Shown here: positions 1 through 10,828 of the stretch, one piece after another | Position numbering within the stretch: position 1 is the stretch's first letter | Layout: each line of letters opens with the position of its first letter | Assembly: GCF_905171765.1 (NCBI RefSeq) | Contig: NC_053389.1 | Location: 402,800,645 to 402,864,644, forward strand | Origin: Bufo bufo | Lineage: Eukaryota; Chordata; Amphibia; Anura; Bufonidae | Direction of reading: 5' to 3' | DNA length: 64,000 nt | Translations under genes and position numbers: made by a program | Notes under the pieces: generated by a model | Database searches by the model: none | Told to the model about the DNA's origin: nothing | Seen by the model: only the letters and a program-made list of their open reading frames with translations

Positions 1-1757
1 ACAGCTGCCAATTTATCAGGGTCAGGTTGCACTCCCTCTCCGCTTACTATATGCCCCAGGTATCTTACTGCAGGTTTGAGCAGGTGACACTTGGATGGCT
101 TTACCTTCAAGCCATATTTGATAAGGATTTCAAATACTTCTGCCAAATGTTTCAGATGGTCCTCATATGTTTTTGAGTACACAATGACGTCATCAAGATA
201 CAGCAGCACTGTTTCGAAGTTTTTGTGACCCAAACACCGTTCCATTAGTCTCTGGAAAGTTCCTGGGGCATTACATAGCCCGAACGGCATACAATTGAAT
301 TCGAACAGGCCCATGGGAGTAGTGAAGGCAGTCTTTTCTCTATCTGCAGGGGCCATGGGTACTTGCCAGTAGCCACTGGTCAAGTCCAATGTGGAGAAAT
401 AGGCAGAGGAGCCCAGAGCAGTTAGTGACTCCTCAATGCGGGGCAGTGGGTATGCATCTTTGTGGGTTATTTGATTAATTTTCCTATAATCCACACAGAA
501 ACGGATACTACCGTCCTTCTTCTTTACAAGAACCAGGGGTGCAGCCCACGGACTATGGCTGTCCCGGATCACATTAGAGTCTTTCATTTCTTGGATCATT
601 TCCTTTACAGTCTGATATGAAGTAGGTGGTAAGGGTCTGTATCTCTCCTTGATAGGAGGATGAGAGCCAGTAGGTATGGTGTGTTGTATGACACTAACCT
701 CTCCATAGTCAGTAGCATGCTTACTGAAGGCCTGGTGGTGCTCCTTGACAAGCTGTAGTATCCCTTCTTGTTGATGTTGGGGGGTAGTCTCGTCCCCTAC
801 ATGGAGCTCTTCCCACCAGGGCACTTGTGGCTGGGTCACCGGCGAACATCTGCTGTCTGCAGCTGGCGGCTTTTCTGTCACTGGAAGACGAATGATGTCT
901 TGGAAGGACACCTGGGACAGCTGGGCAACAGGGCAATGCTTAGTAAGCGCAACAGGATGATTACTCAGATTAATCAGACGGACAGGTACTTTACCTTGGG
1001 AGACGTTCACCAGGCACTTGGCAGCTCTCACATAAGGATAATCCTCCATCTGGAGTGGTTCCACCAGGGCTGGATAATCTCGGCCTTCGACTCCCAGGAC
1101 AGCACGACACCACAAAAGAGTTTGAGAATTAGGAGGCAAAGTCACAGGCTTAATATCACGGATCCTGGCAGTACAAATTTCTCCTTTCCCATTAGCAAAC
1201 CTCTGCTGGGCACTTAACACAGTAATAGTCTTTTGAATCACCCTCCTGGATGCAGAGGAAGCAGTGGGCAAAGTCTGATGTAATACAGCAAGTATTTCTG
1301 AATAACAGTTTTTGAAAACATTGGTGCCTAGAATGACAGGATGTCCTCCTCTGTCACCGGCCTGTACTACGATCACTCCCTGTTGAGGCAGGGTTACTTC
1401 TCCCACCTGCAGGGTGGGTTCCCAGTATCCATGAACCTTTACTGGTTTGCCATTGCTGGCGATAATTTCCACCCAGGATTCAGGCGGTTGGGTCAACTGG
1501 TTGGTGTCCCAGAACTTTTCAAATGCAGGCAGCTGAATAGTAGTGACCTGAGACCCAGTATCTAATAGGGCTTCAAAGGGGACCCCGTTGATCTCTATAT
1601 TGATTTTAGGATGGGATCCTACATAACGTGGCATCCAATTTGGATCCTCTGGACCTAGTGTTCTACCTCCCGAGGGGTGGTCCTCAGCCTCAGGGGTTGC
1701 CCGTTTAACTGCCAGCACGTGGATTCTGTGTGTCCCAGCTTTTTGCAGTATGTACAC
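1..1757 (-). CDS. pol: Pol polyprotein, partial (protease to reverse transcriptase), runs off window
   Basis: This segment aligns throughout with bases 42440-44197 of the complete element. It would encode the aspartic protease (DTG site near 1560) and the reverse transcriptase (YLDD box near 190-205), and is cut by the window edge after the palm/connection region. It starts in a different frame from gag and overlaps its end, as in the complete copy. At the position where the complete copy has an in-frame stop, this copy has a sense codon. I compared many stretches and saw substitutions without indels, but did not verify every codon, so intactness is probable rather than shown. Confidence 0.85.
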   Translation of the reverse strand, partial: MYILQKAGTHRIHVLAVKRATPEAEDHPSGGRTLGPEDPNWMPRYVGSHPKINIEINGVPFEALLDTGSQVTTIQLPAFEKFWDTNQLTQPPESWVEIIASNGKPVKVHGYWEPTLQVGEVTLPQQGVIVVQAGDRGGHPVILGTNVFKNCYSEILAVLHQTLPTASSASRRVIQKTITVLSAQQRFANGKGEICTARIRDIKPVTLPPNSQTLLWCRAVLGVEGRDYPALVEPLQMEDYPYVRAAKCLVNVSQGKVPVRLINLSNHPVALTKHCPVAQLSQVSFQDIIRLPVTEKPPAADSRCSPVTQPQVPWWEELHVGDETTPQHQQEGILQLVKEHHQAFSKHATDYGEVSVIQHTIPTGSHPPIKERYRPLPPTSYQTVKEMIQEMKDSNVIRDSHSPWAAPLVLVKKKDGSIRFCVDYRKINQITHKDAYPLPRIEESLTALGSSAYFSTLDLTSGYWQVPMAPADREKTAFTTPMGLFEFNCMPFGLCNAPGTFQRLMERCLGHKNFETVLLYLDDVIVYSKTYEDHLKHLAEVFEILIKYGLKVKPSKCHLLKPAVRYLGHIVSGEGVQPDPDKLAA

Positions 1758-2674
1758 ACGGGCTTCTTGCGACCTCTATTACGCCTCCCAGGATCCCTGG
1801 GGTGAGTCTCTTGGTAAGGAGGTGGGAACGGCCTAGGAGGTGACAGGAATTCTTCTTCTAGCATTATGGGTTTTTCCCATTCCTCTATTTTTCTGCACAC
1901 TTTCTCTAGACTTTTAGTGAGGTGATTTACTTGCTCTGTCAGCATGGCAATAGTATCAGTAGCTGACACTTGCACAGCTTGGCCGGCCTCAGCTCGGTTA
2001 GTGACAAGCGGTTTTGGCTTGCAGGCTGATGACTCAGATAGGGCGCTCAACTCAGGAGATACTGCGGACCCCAGAATCTTTATAGCCAGTTCTTTAAAGT
2101 CCAGAAAGGTACTGTTAGGGTGCTGGGCGGACAGCATCTTTAACTGGGTCCTTATTTGTTCACTAGACACCCCGTTGATAAATTGTTCCCTCAGGGTCTG
2201 GTCCCGGTTATCAGCCTCTTTGGGATCTATCTGGATTACAGCCCCTAAAGCCTCCTGAAGTGATAGGGCAAAGTCACGGAGGGACTCACCGGACTTCTGT
2301 TTCTTGCCAAAGAAGTGCATCTTTATCTCTGAGGCAGTCCTAGTTTCAAAAGTGGCTCTGAGGCGGGTGAAGATCTGTTCTAGAGTACTCCGCTCAGTAG
2401 CAGGCCATGATAACACTTCCCTGCGGGCAGCTCCCTCCAGTTGCGCCAGCATGATTTCCATTTGCTGGTCGGCATTTATAGGGTACAATCGGAATAGTGC
2501 CAGCAACTTTTCTTTAAAGTCCCTTAGGGTATGGGTCTCTCCCCTGTAGCGGGGGAACCATGGGGCCCCGAAATAGTAAGGCATGGTAAAGGGCATCATG
2601 CTGGGGGCTGTAGGATGATTAGGAGCCGCAAGCTCTCCCGGGGCCGGCTGCTCAGGCACTCCTGGCTCTGACAT
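1655..2674 (-). CDS. gag: Gag polyprotein of Ty3/gypsy element (intact)
   Basis: A 339-codon open frame whose product would be the structural capsid/nucleocapsid protein that packages element RNA in cytoplasmic particles. The middle part (about residues 40-210) has the hydrophobic, helix-rich layout of retrotransposon capsid domains, including a segment around YRGETHTLRDF. Near the C-terminus a single CCHC zinc knuckle is visible, with spacing C-x2-C-x4-H-x4-C, in a Lys/Arg-rich stretch. It is the same length as the gag at 41523-42542 and differs by scattered substitutions only, so both copies are open. The start ATG is conserved between the copies in the context ACCATGTC. Function is inferred from the family. 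Confidence 0.93.
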   Translation of the reverse strand: MSEPGVPEQPAPGELAAPNHPTAPSMMPFTMPYYFGAPWFPRYRGETHTLRDFKEKLLALFRLYPINADQQMEIMLAQLEGAARREVLSWPATERSTLEQIFTRLRATFETRTASEIKMHFFGKKQKSGESLRDFALSLQEALGAVIQIDPKEADNRDQTLREQFINGVSSEQIRTQLKMLSAQHPNSTFLDFKELAIKILGSAVSPELSALSESSACKPKPLVTNRAEAGQAVQVSATDTIAMLTEQVNHLTKSLEKVCRKIEEWEKPIMLEEEFLSPPRPFPPPYQETHPRDPGRRNRGRKKPVCTYCKKLGHTESTCWQLNGQPLRLRTTPREVEH

Positions 2675-3227
2675 GGTAGTCTATTGAGAGGTGGCCGCTG
2701 GCGACTAAAGTGGCCGGTACACTCCCCTTCCCTCCGGTTACAAGTGCTTACCGGTATCGCTGGTCTTGCGCAGGCCAAGTCTCGCGAGGTTCCGGACGTC
2801 CTGAGCACCCGATGACGTAGAAGAAACAGGGCCGCAGCGGTGCGATGATGAAGAGGGCGGGACTCTCTGTGTCTTTGCAGGGATCCGCCCACGAAGGTCC
2901 TCAGCGGCGCGGGAAACTTTACTCCAGGAAGCCGGTGGCCATCTTTAGCAAAACGCTGTCCATTCACTGACAGCAAGCAGGATTGCAAAAAGTCCACAAA
3001 ACCACACTCCAATGTGGCGATTTTCTTCCTCTGGATAGCGCAACACTGCACAGCGCTTTTTTGAGGTTTTTGGTACACTTTGGGTATGATTTTCAGTCCA
3101 CAAAGTCCACTTTCAATAAACAGGCAATTTGTCACTTTGGTCACAGGGCAACTGTATAAGGCACAAAGTTCACGCTTCTTGCACTAGAAAGCGTGCGTAT
3201 CCTGTTCGTGGAACGCCAAAAGAGAAG

Positions 3228-4063
3228 TGCAGCGTACTCAAGTTGTGTGCAATAGGTGTTTCTGGGTGATGTAGTGCAATATACACTAACCTGGTACAGC
3301 TGACTCTCTGCAAGGGCAGGTATAGGTAGAAATAGTTCGTGACGCCAGTGCCAAGTAAACGGTGGCACGCCGTTTGCGGATGCAGGAATAAATTGAGGAA
3401 ACGTAGTCTTAAAATAGCACTCCAACTTTAGTAGTTTTGCAAGCAGAGACAATATAGGAAATGCAGTTCCTAAGCATACAGTCGATTTTGCAATTCGGTC
3501 GATGCAGGCAATTCAGTTATAGCAGGGTAATTACAGAGTGTTGAACACAGGACTTGCAGCACAGGAGCTTGCACTCTAATTCTGTCTGATCCTGGAATAC
3601 AGCATATCTTCACCAAGGCCCATTAACCTAGTTCTGGCTTTATCTCCTTGGCTATAGCTTTAATAAGTACCTCCTCTGTCTTTCTGAGTACCTCTTGCTT
3701 TCCTGATCTTTGCCTCTGTCTCTCTCAGCTTCTGGAAACTTCCTCAGGCTCTAGAAACTTCTGAGCTGTGGTCTAGACTGACTTCTGCACTCCACACTAG
3801 ATCAGGTTACACTCCCTTTCCCTTCCTTGTCTGGCCCTTATATAAACTAGGGCTCCCTAGCTCCCTCTAATGCCTAAGAGCTGGAATGACACCCCTAGCC
3901 GGCCTGTACTTGCAAGTTTCATAGCAACAGGGAAATACATGCATTACATTACATGACATTTTATAAAACTGACATATACCAACTTCCCCATAATTAAGGA
4001 GGGACGACAGCACACCAAATGACACTTTGGTAGTGACGGGTATTACAGTTCCCGTACACTACA
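3228..4063 (-). repeat. 5' LTR of left Ty3/gypsy element
   Basis: On the minus strand it begins TGTAGTGTACGGGAACTG and ends in GCTGCA, giving TG...CA termini. It matches the 804-bp LTRs at 40167 and 47072 but is about 836 bp long, so it differs by small indels. Like those LTRs it has an internal GGCGTCACGAAC motif, seen here on the plus strand as its reverse complement near 3337-3351. Confidence 0.9.
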
Positions 4064-5350
4064 GAGGCAGTGGTGAGACCGAGCCAACAGCGTAGCAAAA
4101 GCGGGAGCAGGGTGCAAAAGCAGAGCAGCCATTGCCAAAACAGTTCGCCTGCTACTGGCCACCGTCACCAGGGACTGAGCCCACCAAAGGCAGCTTCAAG
4201 GAGTTCCCTGGCATGGCACTTCTTCACACAATGTGCTGACGACAAGACCCGAGTGGTTTGCACGCTGTGCCATCAGAGCCTGAAGCGAAGCATTAACGTT
4301 CTGAACCTTAGCACAACCTGCATGACCAGGCATCTACATGCGAGACACGGGCTGCAGTGGAGTAAGCACCTTCAAAACCAAGAAAGGGCTCAGGCCTCTC
4401 CTGCTCCCACATCTGCTGCTGCCTTGGCCTCTTCCTCCGCCTCTGGAGGAACGTTGGCACCTGCCGCCCAGCAGAGGATGTGCCACCAACAACACCACCT
4501 CCGTCACCAAGCATCTCCACCATGTCACACGGAAGCGTTCAGCTCTCTATCTCACAAACCTTTGAGAGAAAGCGTAAATCCCCACCTAGCCACCCTCGAT
4601 CCCTGGCCCTGAATGCCAGAATTTCTAAACTACTGGCCTATGAAATGCTGTCATTCAGGCTGGTGGACACAGACAGCTTCAAACAGCTCATGTCGCTTGC
4701 TGTCCCACAGTATGTTGTTCCCAGCTGCCACTACTTCTCCAAGAGAGCCGTGCCTTCCCTGCACAACCAAGTATCCGATAAAATCAAGTGTGCACTGCGG
4801 AACGCCATCTGTGGCAAGGTCCACCTAACCACAGATACGTGGACCAGTAAGCACGGCCAGGGACGCTATATCTCCCTAACTGCACACTGGGTAAATGTAG
4901 TGGCGGCTGGGCCCCAGGCGGAGAGCAGTTTGGTGCACGTCCTTCCACCGCCAAGGATCGCAGGGCAACATTTTTTGCCTCCTGTAGCCTTCTCCTCCTA
5001 CTCGGCTTCCTCCTCCTCTTCTTCCACCTGCTCATCCAGTCAGCCACACACCTTCACCACCAACTTCAGCACAGCCCGGGGTAAACGTCAGCAGGCTGTT
5101 CTGAAACGGATGTGTTTGGGGGACAGTCCCCACCTTGTGTAGGAGTTGTGGCGGGGTATAGAACAACAGACCGACGAGTGGTTGCTGCCAGTGAGCCTCA
5201 AGCCCGGCCTGGTGGTGTGCGATAATGGGCGAAATCTCGTTGCAGCTCTGGGACTAGCCAGTTTGAACTACAAACACTGATTAGGGAGGTCAAACCGTGG
5301 TAAAAGGTCTGCGCTCCAGATTACCAGAGGTAAGGCATGATTCAGGAGGT

Positions 5351-5547
5351 GGGTAATCTAAAATTTAACATTTATTGATAATGCAGATAAAATAATTCCA
5401 AAATAAAGAGTGCAATAACAGACCTTGGGATAGAACAGATGAAAATACACTGGCGGACAGCCTAAGTGTCCATCCCAATTGAAAAATACATGTAAACACT
5501 AAAAATAGTGCACGGCGGCACCAGAAACCAGTTGTCCTACCGGTACC
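5351..5547 (+). repeat. Left 197-bp inverted arm
   Basis: It starts GGGTAATCTAAAATTTAACA and ends CTACCGGTACC; its reverse complement is found at 6572-6768 with only a few differences. Confidence 0.9.
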
Positions 5548-5819
5548 GTGAGACAGGAAACGGGACGTTCACCCTTGACAATGCTCATTAGCAGCTTCTC
5601 CATAGAAGATGAAAAAAATGAAAAAGACGATGTCAGGCAGTGATACACAGGAGTGTAGGGTCCCTGTATACACCCTATAGCTGACTAGCGAACATGACCC
5701 TAATTCTAAGATTGGGTAGCAGCCTCACCACAGGGCACTCGTCCTTACAAGGACGACCCCGTCCGGAACCTGTCCCTGAAGATAAGACTAGAAGTCCCTA
5801 AAAGGATCTAGAAAAAAAG

Positions 5820-5887
5820 CTCCCTACACGCATGTTTCACTGCCTGCAAACAGATGTGTATATAACGCAGGTAGTTCATCAGGGGAG
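5820..5887 (-). ncRNA. Hammerhead ribozyme motif
   Basis: On the minus strand all parts of a hammerhead self-cleaving RNA appear in order. Stem I 5' strand CTCCC (5883-5887); core CTGATGA (5876-5882); stem II ACTACCTGC with GCAGGCAGT (8 of 9 pairs) around a 19-nt loop; core GAAA (5835-5838); a 3-bp stem III (ACA/UGU) closed by UGCG; then the cleavage triplet ending UA; and stem I 3' strand GGGAG (5820-5824), which pairs perfectly with CTCCC. The predicted cut is between 5825 and 5824. All conserved core bases are present. The very short stem III matches the class described in Penelope-like and related eukaryotic retroelements. Activity is not shown. Confidence 0.82.
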
Positions 5888-6571
5888 ATAGAGAAAAGAA
5901 CACCAGGGATAAGTATAAGGTAAACACTAAATCCCTAGAGACCAGCCTGAACAAATTCGTCAGCCAGTGATGGAGATTTGCCCAGATGGTGGACAAATCC
6001 TGGGGCGGTCTCTATAGATGGAGAGACTGTGGATATGCAGCTAAATAATATGTAGTAAGCTACAACTGGGACGCCAACTATACTGGCGTGCCAGACACTT
6101 TTAAATAGTTTACCTACTTGCCGCCTTCGCCGCCCACACTATGGTCAGGCCAATGGGCGCATCCGTGCGGTTGCACGTCATCGCCGCGCATGCGCCCATC
6201 GCGGAGACGGAAGCGAGGCTTGAGGCGCACGGAAGTGCTATGGATGCCAGCTACTTCCTGCGCATGCGCGGCATCGCCAAATATCGCGATGCCGCGGCTG
6301 CCAGCTGAGTTAGCCGCAGCAATACAGATAGGTAAGAATAATGGTCCTACCTGTAATCACTATTGGGTAACAGGGCGATCGGAACTCACCCCGCTCCCAA
6401 AGTGCAATGGTCCCCAATCGGACCATCAGAAAATACACAGTATTTGGGCAACCGGTCATATGAACCAGAATAAGACATCTGGACAATGACAGGCACCGAC
6501 ATATCGATGTGGTGGCCAGAAAATCGGACAAATTATAAAGCATTGTATTCAATACATAAGAGGAATAATAC

Positions 6572-6768
6572 GGTACCGGTAGGACAACTGGTTTCTGGTG
6601 CCGCCGTGCACTATTTTTAGTGTTTACATGTATTTTTCAATTGGGATAGACACTTAGGCTGTCCGCCAGTGTATTTTCATCTGTTCTATCCCAAGGTCTG
6701 TTATTGCACTCTTTATTTTGGAATTATTTTATCTGCATTATCAATAAATGTTAAATTTTAGATTACCC
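6572..6768 (-). repeat. Right 197-bp inverted arm
   Basis: It starts GGTACCGGTAGGACAACTGG and ends TAGATTACCC, directly against the 14-bp target duplication. It is the inverse of 5351-5547. Confidence 0.9.
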
Positions 6769-8239
6769 ACTAGCCAGTTTGACACACATCCCTTGCCTGG
6801 CGCATGTGCTGAATTTGGTGGTGCAGAAATTCATTCACAACTACCCCGAGATGTCAGAGCTGCTGAGTAAAGTGCGGGTCGTCTGTGCGCACTTCCGGCG
6901 TTCTCATCCTGCCGCCGCTCGGCTGTCTGCTCTACAGCATAACTTCGGCCTTCCCGCTCACCGCCTCATATGCGACGTGCCCACCAGGTGGAACTTTACC
7001 TTGCATATGCTGGAGAGACTTTGCGAGCAGCAGCAGGCCATAGTGGAGTTTCAGTTGCAGCACGCACGGGTGAGTCACACTGCGGAACAGCACCACTTCA
7101 CCACCAATGACTGGGCCTCCATGCGAGACCTGTGTGCCCTGTTGCGCTGTTTCGAGTACTCCACCAACATGGCCAGTGGCGATGACGCCGTTATCAGCGT
7201 TAAAATACCACTTCTATGTCTCCTTGAAAAAACACTTAGGGCGATGATGGAAGAGGATGTGGCCCAGGACGAGGAGGAGGAAGAGGGGTCATCTTTAACA
7301 CTTTCAGGCGAGTCTTTTAGAAGTGGCTCAGAAAGAGGATTTTTGCAGCAGCAGAGGCCAGGTACAAATTTGGCCAGCCAGGGCCCACTACTGGAGGACG
7401 AGGAGGAGGAGGATGAGGATGGGGATGAAGCATGTTCACAGCGGGGTGGCATCCAATGCAGCTCGGGCCCATCACTGGTGGGTGGCTGGGGGGATACGGA
7501 GGACGCAGACGATACTCTTCCCACAGAGGACAGCTTGTCCTTACCTCTGGGCAGCCTGGCACACATGAGAGACTACATGCTGCAGTGCCTGCATTTTAAC
7601 GTGTGCTGACTTCTGGGTGGCCAACCTGCTGGATCCCCGTTATAAAGACAATGTGCCGTCCGCTCCAGTGTTCCCTCACTGGAGCGTGATCGGAAGATGA
7701 GCGACTACAGGCGCACGCTGGTAGTCGCGCTCATGAGAGCATTCACGACTGACGCCGGGGGACAAGTGGAAACACAAGGCAAAGGCAGGGGAGGAGGAAA
7801 AGGTCGCCAACGCAGCTGTGTCAGCGCCAGCACCTCAGAAGGCAGGGTTAGTATGGCCGACATGTGGAAAAGCTTTGTCACCTTGCCGCAACAACCGGCC
7901 CCAACTGCTGATATGGAGCGTGTTAGCAGGAGGCAGCATTTGAACAACATGGTGGAACAGTATCTATGCACACAACTACACGTACTGTCTGATGGTTCTG
8001 CCCCATTCAACTTCTGGGTCTCCAAATTGTCCACATGGCCAGAGCTTGCCCTGTATGCCTTGGAGGTGCTGGCCTGCCCTGCAGCTAGTGTACTCTCTGA
8101 ACGTGTGTTTAGCACGCCAGGAGGCGTCATTACAGACAGACGCAGCCGCCTGTCCACAGCCAACGTGGACAAGCTCACGTTCATTAAAATGAACCAGGCT
8201 TGGATCCCTCAGGACTTGTCTGTATTTTGTGCAGAATAG

Positions 8240-8654
8240 ACAGTTCTAACAGCCTCAACCATCCATCCTTGTACTCAAGTGCACTTATTCCTTTTTTTTT
8301 TTTTTATATGTCCCAATATTTTGGGGGATACCCCTATGTAAAAATGCAAAATAACACACATCTGTGTTGGCTACCTATTCCTCCTTCGCCGCCGCTTCCA
8401 CCTAGACCGCCACGTGAGCCTACACGGCCACATCCACCCATTCACCGCCTCCTCAACCTCTTCCTCCTACATCATTCCTAATTTATTTATTTTTTTAAGG
8501 TCTTTTATGTTTTTTTTATTCATTTCCCTATCCACATTTGTTTGCAGAGCATTTGCCAGGCTCCTAAGCACATTTGGCTGCCTTTTGCAGCCCTCTAGCT
8601 CTTTCCATGACATTTTTACAGCCATTTTAGTGCTCAAAAGTTCGGGTCCCCATT
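8240..8654 (+). other. hAT-A 3' non-coding tail
   Basis: This contains no gene. It has a poly-T stretch (8289-8305), a pyrimidine-rich CCNCC-type stretch near 8385-8470, and a phrase shared with the subterminal region of the other hAT copies (CATTTGTTTGCAGAGCA). It ends at the CR1 insertion point. Confidence 0.7.
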
Positions 8655-8963
8655 GACAAAAGAAGGAAGGTATATGGAAGAAGATAAAGAACTAGCTGAC
8701 TGCCTCAATGAATACTTCTGTTCAGTCTTTACAAAGGAAAATGAAGGAAAAGGACCTCAGTTAGGAAAGAAGACTAATGAATCTTTTGATGCATGTGTCT
8801 TTACAGAGGAAGAGGTTCTAAGTCAGCTGTCTAAAATTAATACAAATAAGTCACAGGGGCCTGATGGCATACACCCAAAGCTATTAAAAGAGCTCAGCGT
8901 TGAACTAGCAAAACCATTAAAGGGGTTATCCGAGTTAAATACATTTATGCTAATAACTCTTAA

Positions 8964-9460
8964 GGTCCATTCACACGTCCGTTTTTTCTTTCCTGATCTG
9001 TTCCGTTTTTTGCAGAACAGATCTGGACCAGATCTGGACCCATTCATTTTCAATGGGTCCTGGAAAAAATTGGACAGCACAATGTGTGCTGTCCGTTTCC
9101 GTTGTTCCGTTCCGCATGTCCGTTTAAATATAAAACATGTCCTATTCTTTTCCGCAAAATTCGGATCCTGGTACAATACAAAGTCAATGGATCCGCAAAA
9201 AACGGAAGACATTCGGATGTCATTACGTATGTCATCCGTTTTATGCGGATTCCGTTCCTGGAAATTACATTTTAATTTATTTTTATTTATTTTTTTCAAA
9301 GAAATCCAAACAACTTTATTTGCTTATTGAAATTTATACATGTTTCAGTTTTTTGCGGATCCGCAAAAAACGGATGACATACGGATGACATACGGAAACA
9401 TTTTCAGGAACAACGGATCCGCAAAAAACGGACCGAAAATACTGACGTGTGAATGTAGCC
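8964..9460. mobile_element. MITE with GGTCCATTCACACGTC termini
   Basis: A 497-bp non-coding element inside the piggyBac-type element. The ends are GGTCCATTCACACGTCCG and GACGTGTGAATGTAGCC, imperfect inverses. The interior is full of CCGTTTTTTGCGGATCCG-like motifs in both orientations. The flanks TTAA/TTAT suggest a 3-4 bp TTA-type duplication, but it is ambiguous. A fragment of the same family lies at 18385-18535. The superfamily is not assigned. Confidence 0.7.
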
Positions 9461-9935
9461 TTATAGTATTATATGAAACTATTTTGTAAATCACTTACAT
9501 TAGCTATTTTGCTCTGTTTAGCCAGTTCACATTTGGGTCATGTGACCCCCGACGTCATCAACCCTGCTCAGGCACTGACGTCTCGTTTACAAGCTTCTCC
9601 CTGCTTGAGGGAGTGGCCCGGCTCTGTAAACGAGACGTCAGAGCCTTTGGTGCCCGCCCCTCTCTCCCTCTCCTCACACAGCCTCGGTGATGGTAAGCGA
9701 TCGCTCATGTGCGATACTTACCAGAGCCGAGGTGATAGATTTTCTCCAGCAGCAGCACCAGCAGCAGGGTATGTGTCTGGCTCCTTCCCTCACTTGGGCC
9801 AGTTTACACGTTCCCCTCCCGCTTCTGGGGATTGTTATTACAGCCCTGGCCCCCTCAACAAGTCCCCATTATACTGTTAATACCCCCTGGGGAAAAAAAA
9901 AGGAAATAATTGTCCATCATATAGCTTAGATATAG
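9461..9935. other. piggyBac-type element interior, no gene
   Basis: Moderately GC-rich interior of the 8921-11246 element. It contains short open frames but nothing I can recognise. It includes a pair of CTCGTTTAC/GTAAACGAG inverted words near 9582-9632 that may form a hairpin. Confidence 0.5.
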
Positions 9936-10815
9936 CTATAGCTATATCTATATCTGCAGTAATAGCTTAGATAAAGCTGTAGCTTAGATACAGTGATAGC
10001 TTAGATAAAGAGGTAGCTTAGATACAGCAATAGCTTAGATACAGCGGTAGCTTAGATACAGCGATAGTTTAGAATCAGCAGTAGCTTAGAATCAGCGATA
10101 GCTTAGATACAGCAATAGCTTAGATACAGCTGTAGCTTAGATACAGCTGTAGCTTAGATACAGCTGTAGCTTAGATACAGCTGTAGCTTAGATACAGTAA
10201 TAGCTTAGATACAGCTGTAGCTTAGATACAGTGATAGCTTAGATACAGAGGTAGCTTAGATACAGCTATAGCTTAGATACAGCGGTAGCTGAGATACAGC
10301 GGTAGCTTAGATACAGCGGTAGTTTGGATACAGCGACAGCTTGGATACAGCGATAGCTTAGATACAGCAATAGCTTAGAAACAGCGATAGCTTAGATACA
10401 GCTGTAGCTTAGCTGCAGCGATAGCTTAGATACAGCGGTAGCTTAGATACAGTGATAGCTTAGATACAGCTGTAGCTTAGATACAGCTGTAGCTTAGATA
10501 CAGCGGTAGCTTAGATACAGCGATAGCTTAGATACAGCGATAGCTTAGATACCGCTGTAGCTTAGATACCGCTGTAGCTTAGATACAGCTGTAGCTTAGA
10601 ATCAGCGGTAGCTTAGATACAGCTGTGGCTTAGATACAGCGATAGCTTAGATACAGGGGTAGCTTAGATACAGCGATAGCTTAGATACAGTGGTAGCTTA
10701 TATACAGCGGTAGCTTAGATACAGCTGTAGCTTAGATACAGCTGTAGCTTAGATACAGCGGTGGCTAAGAATCAGTGATAGCTTAGATACAGCAATAGCT
10801 TAGATACAGCTATAT
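9936..10815. repeat. 17-bp minisatellite, about 50 copies
   Basis: Tandem copies of TAGCTTAGATACAGCGG and variants (last two bases mostly GG, GA, TG or AA). The unit length is 17 bp with few indels, and it spans about 880 bp. It is inside the piggyBac-type element. Confidence 0.95.
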
Positions 10816-10828
10816 GTCCATCTTATAG

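Larger units (their letters stand above)
1..4063 (-). mobile_element. Ty3/gypsy LTR retrotransposon, 3' part cut by window edge
   Basis: This is the 5' portion of the same family as the complete element at 40167-47875, in the opposite orientation. Reading the minus strand it has a 5' LTR (3228-4063), a primer-binding region near 3200-3218, a leader, gag (1655-2674) and pol from about 1757 down to base 1, where the window ends inside the reverse transcriptase/connection region. It lies inside a hAT transposase gene: plus-strand hAT coding sequence starts immediately at 4064, in the part upstream of the BED finger. The other end and target duplication are outside the window. The primer-binding motif carries a small change relative to the complete copy. 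Family assignment rests on near-identity to a copy with diagnostic gag and pol motifs. Confidence 0.95.
5267..6768 (-). mobile_element. Inverted-repeat retroelement-like insert with hammerhead motif (non-autonomous, possibly Penelope-like)
   Basis: A 1502-bp insert splits the hAT-A transposase. It is flanked by an exact 14-bp direct repeat ACTAGCCAGTTTGA (5253-5266 and 6769-6782), which in the uninterrupted hAT occurs once. Such a long duplication is not typical of hAT (8), piggyBac (TTAA) or Tc1 (TA) and suits target-primed reverse transcription. Inside are two 197-bp inverted arms (5351-5547, 6572-6768); the left side has 84 extra bases outside its arm. A hammerhead ribozyme motif lies on the minus strand at 5820-5887. 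Penelope-like elements are known to carry such ribozymes with very short stem III, so that class is my best guess. I recognise no reverse transcriptase or endonuclease; a 123-codon frame at 6118-6489 matches nothing I know. Confidence 0.7.
4070..8239 (+). pseudogene. hAT (ZBED-type) transposase, broken
   Basis: Three coding blocks resemble the hAT-D transposase. Block 1 (4070-4475) includes a BED-type zinc finger (C-T-L-C ... H-L-H-A-R-H). After a frameshift near 4475, block 2 runs to 5256 with the TTDTWTS motif that carries the first catalytic Asp and the CDNGRN motif that carries the second; a TAG stop lies at 5140. After the insertion, block 3 (6776-8239) has an acidic insertion domain and the C-terminal dimerisation segment (SVLSERVFS), but a short deletion near 7585 shifts the frame and gives a stop at 7607. 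The gene is therefore dead. hAT transposases cut and join element ends in the nucleus; this copy would be a substrate only. Confidence 0.88.

Noticed and set aside
4308..4565. Short frames on both strands over the BED finger region
   Set aside because: They are shadow frames over the hAT transposase and share no motif with known proteins.
6118..6489. 123-codon frame inside the inverted-repeat insert
   Set aside because: It has no recognisable domain and a composition typical of GC-rich non-coding sequence. I cannot support it as a gene.
7075..7568. Ser- or Pro-rich frames on the minus strand
   Set aside because: They are the antisense of the acidic (GAGGAG) insertion domain of the transposase, which reads as runs of Ser or Pro. 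The same happens at 31262-31778, 39243-39512 and 53307-53574.
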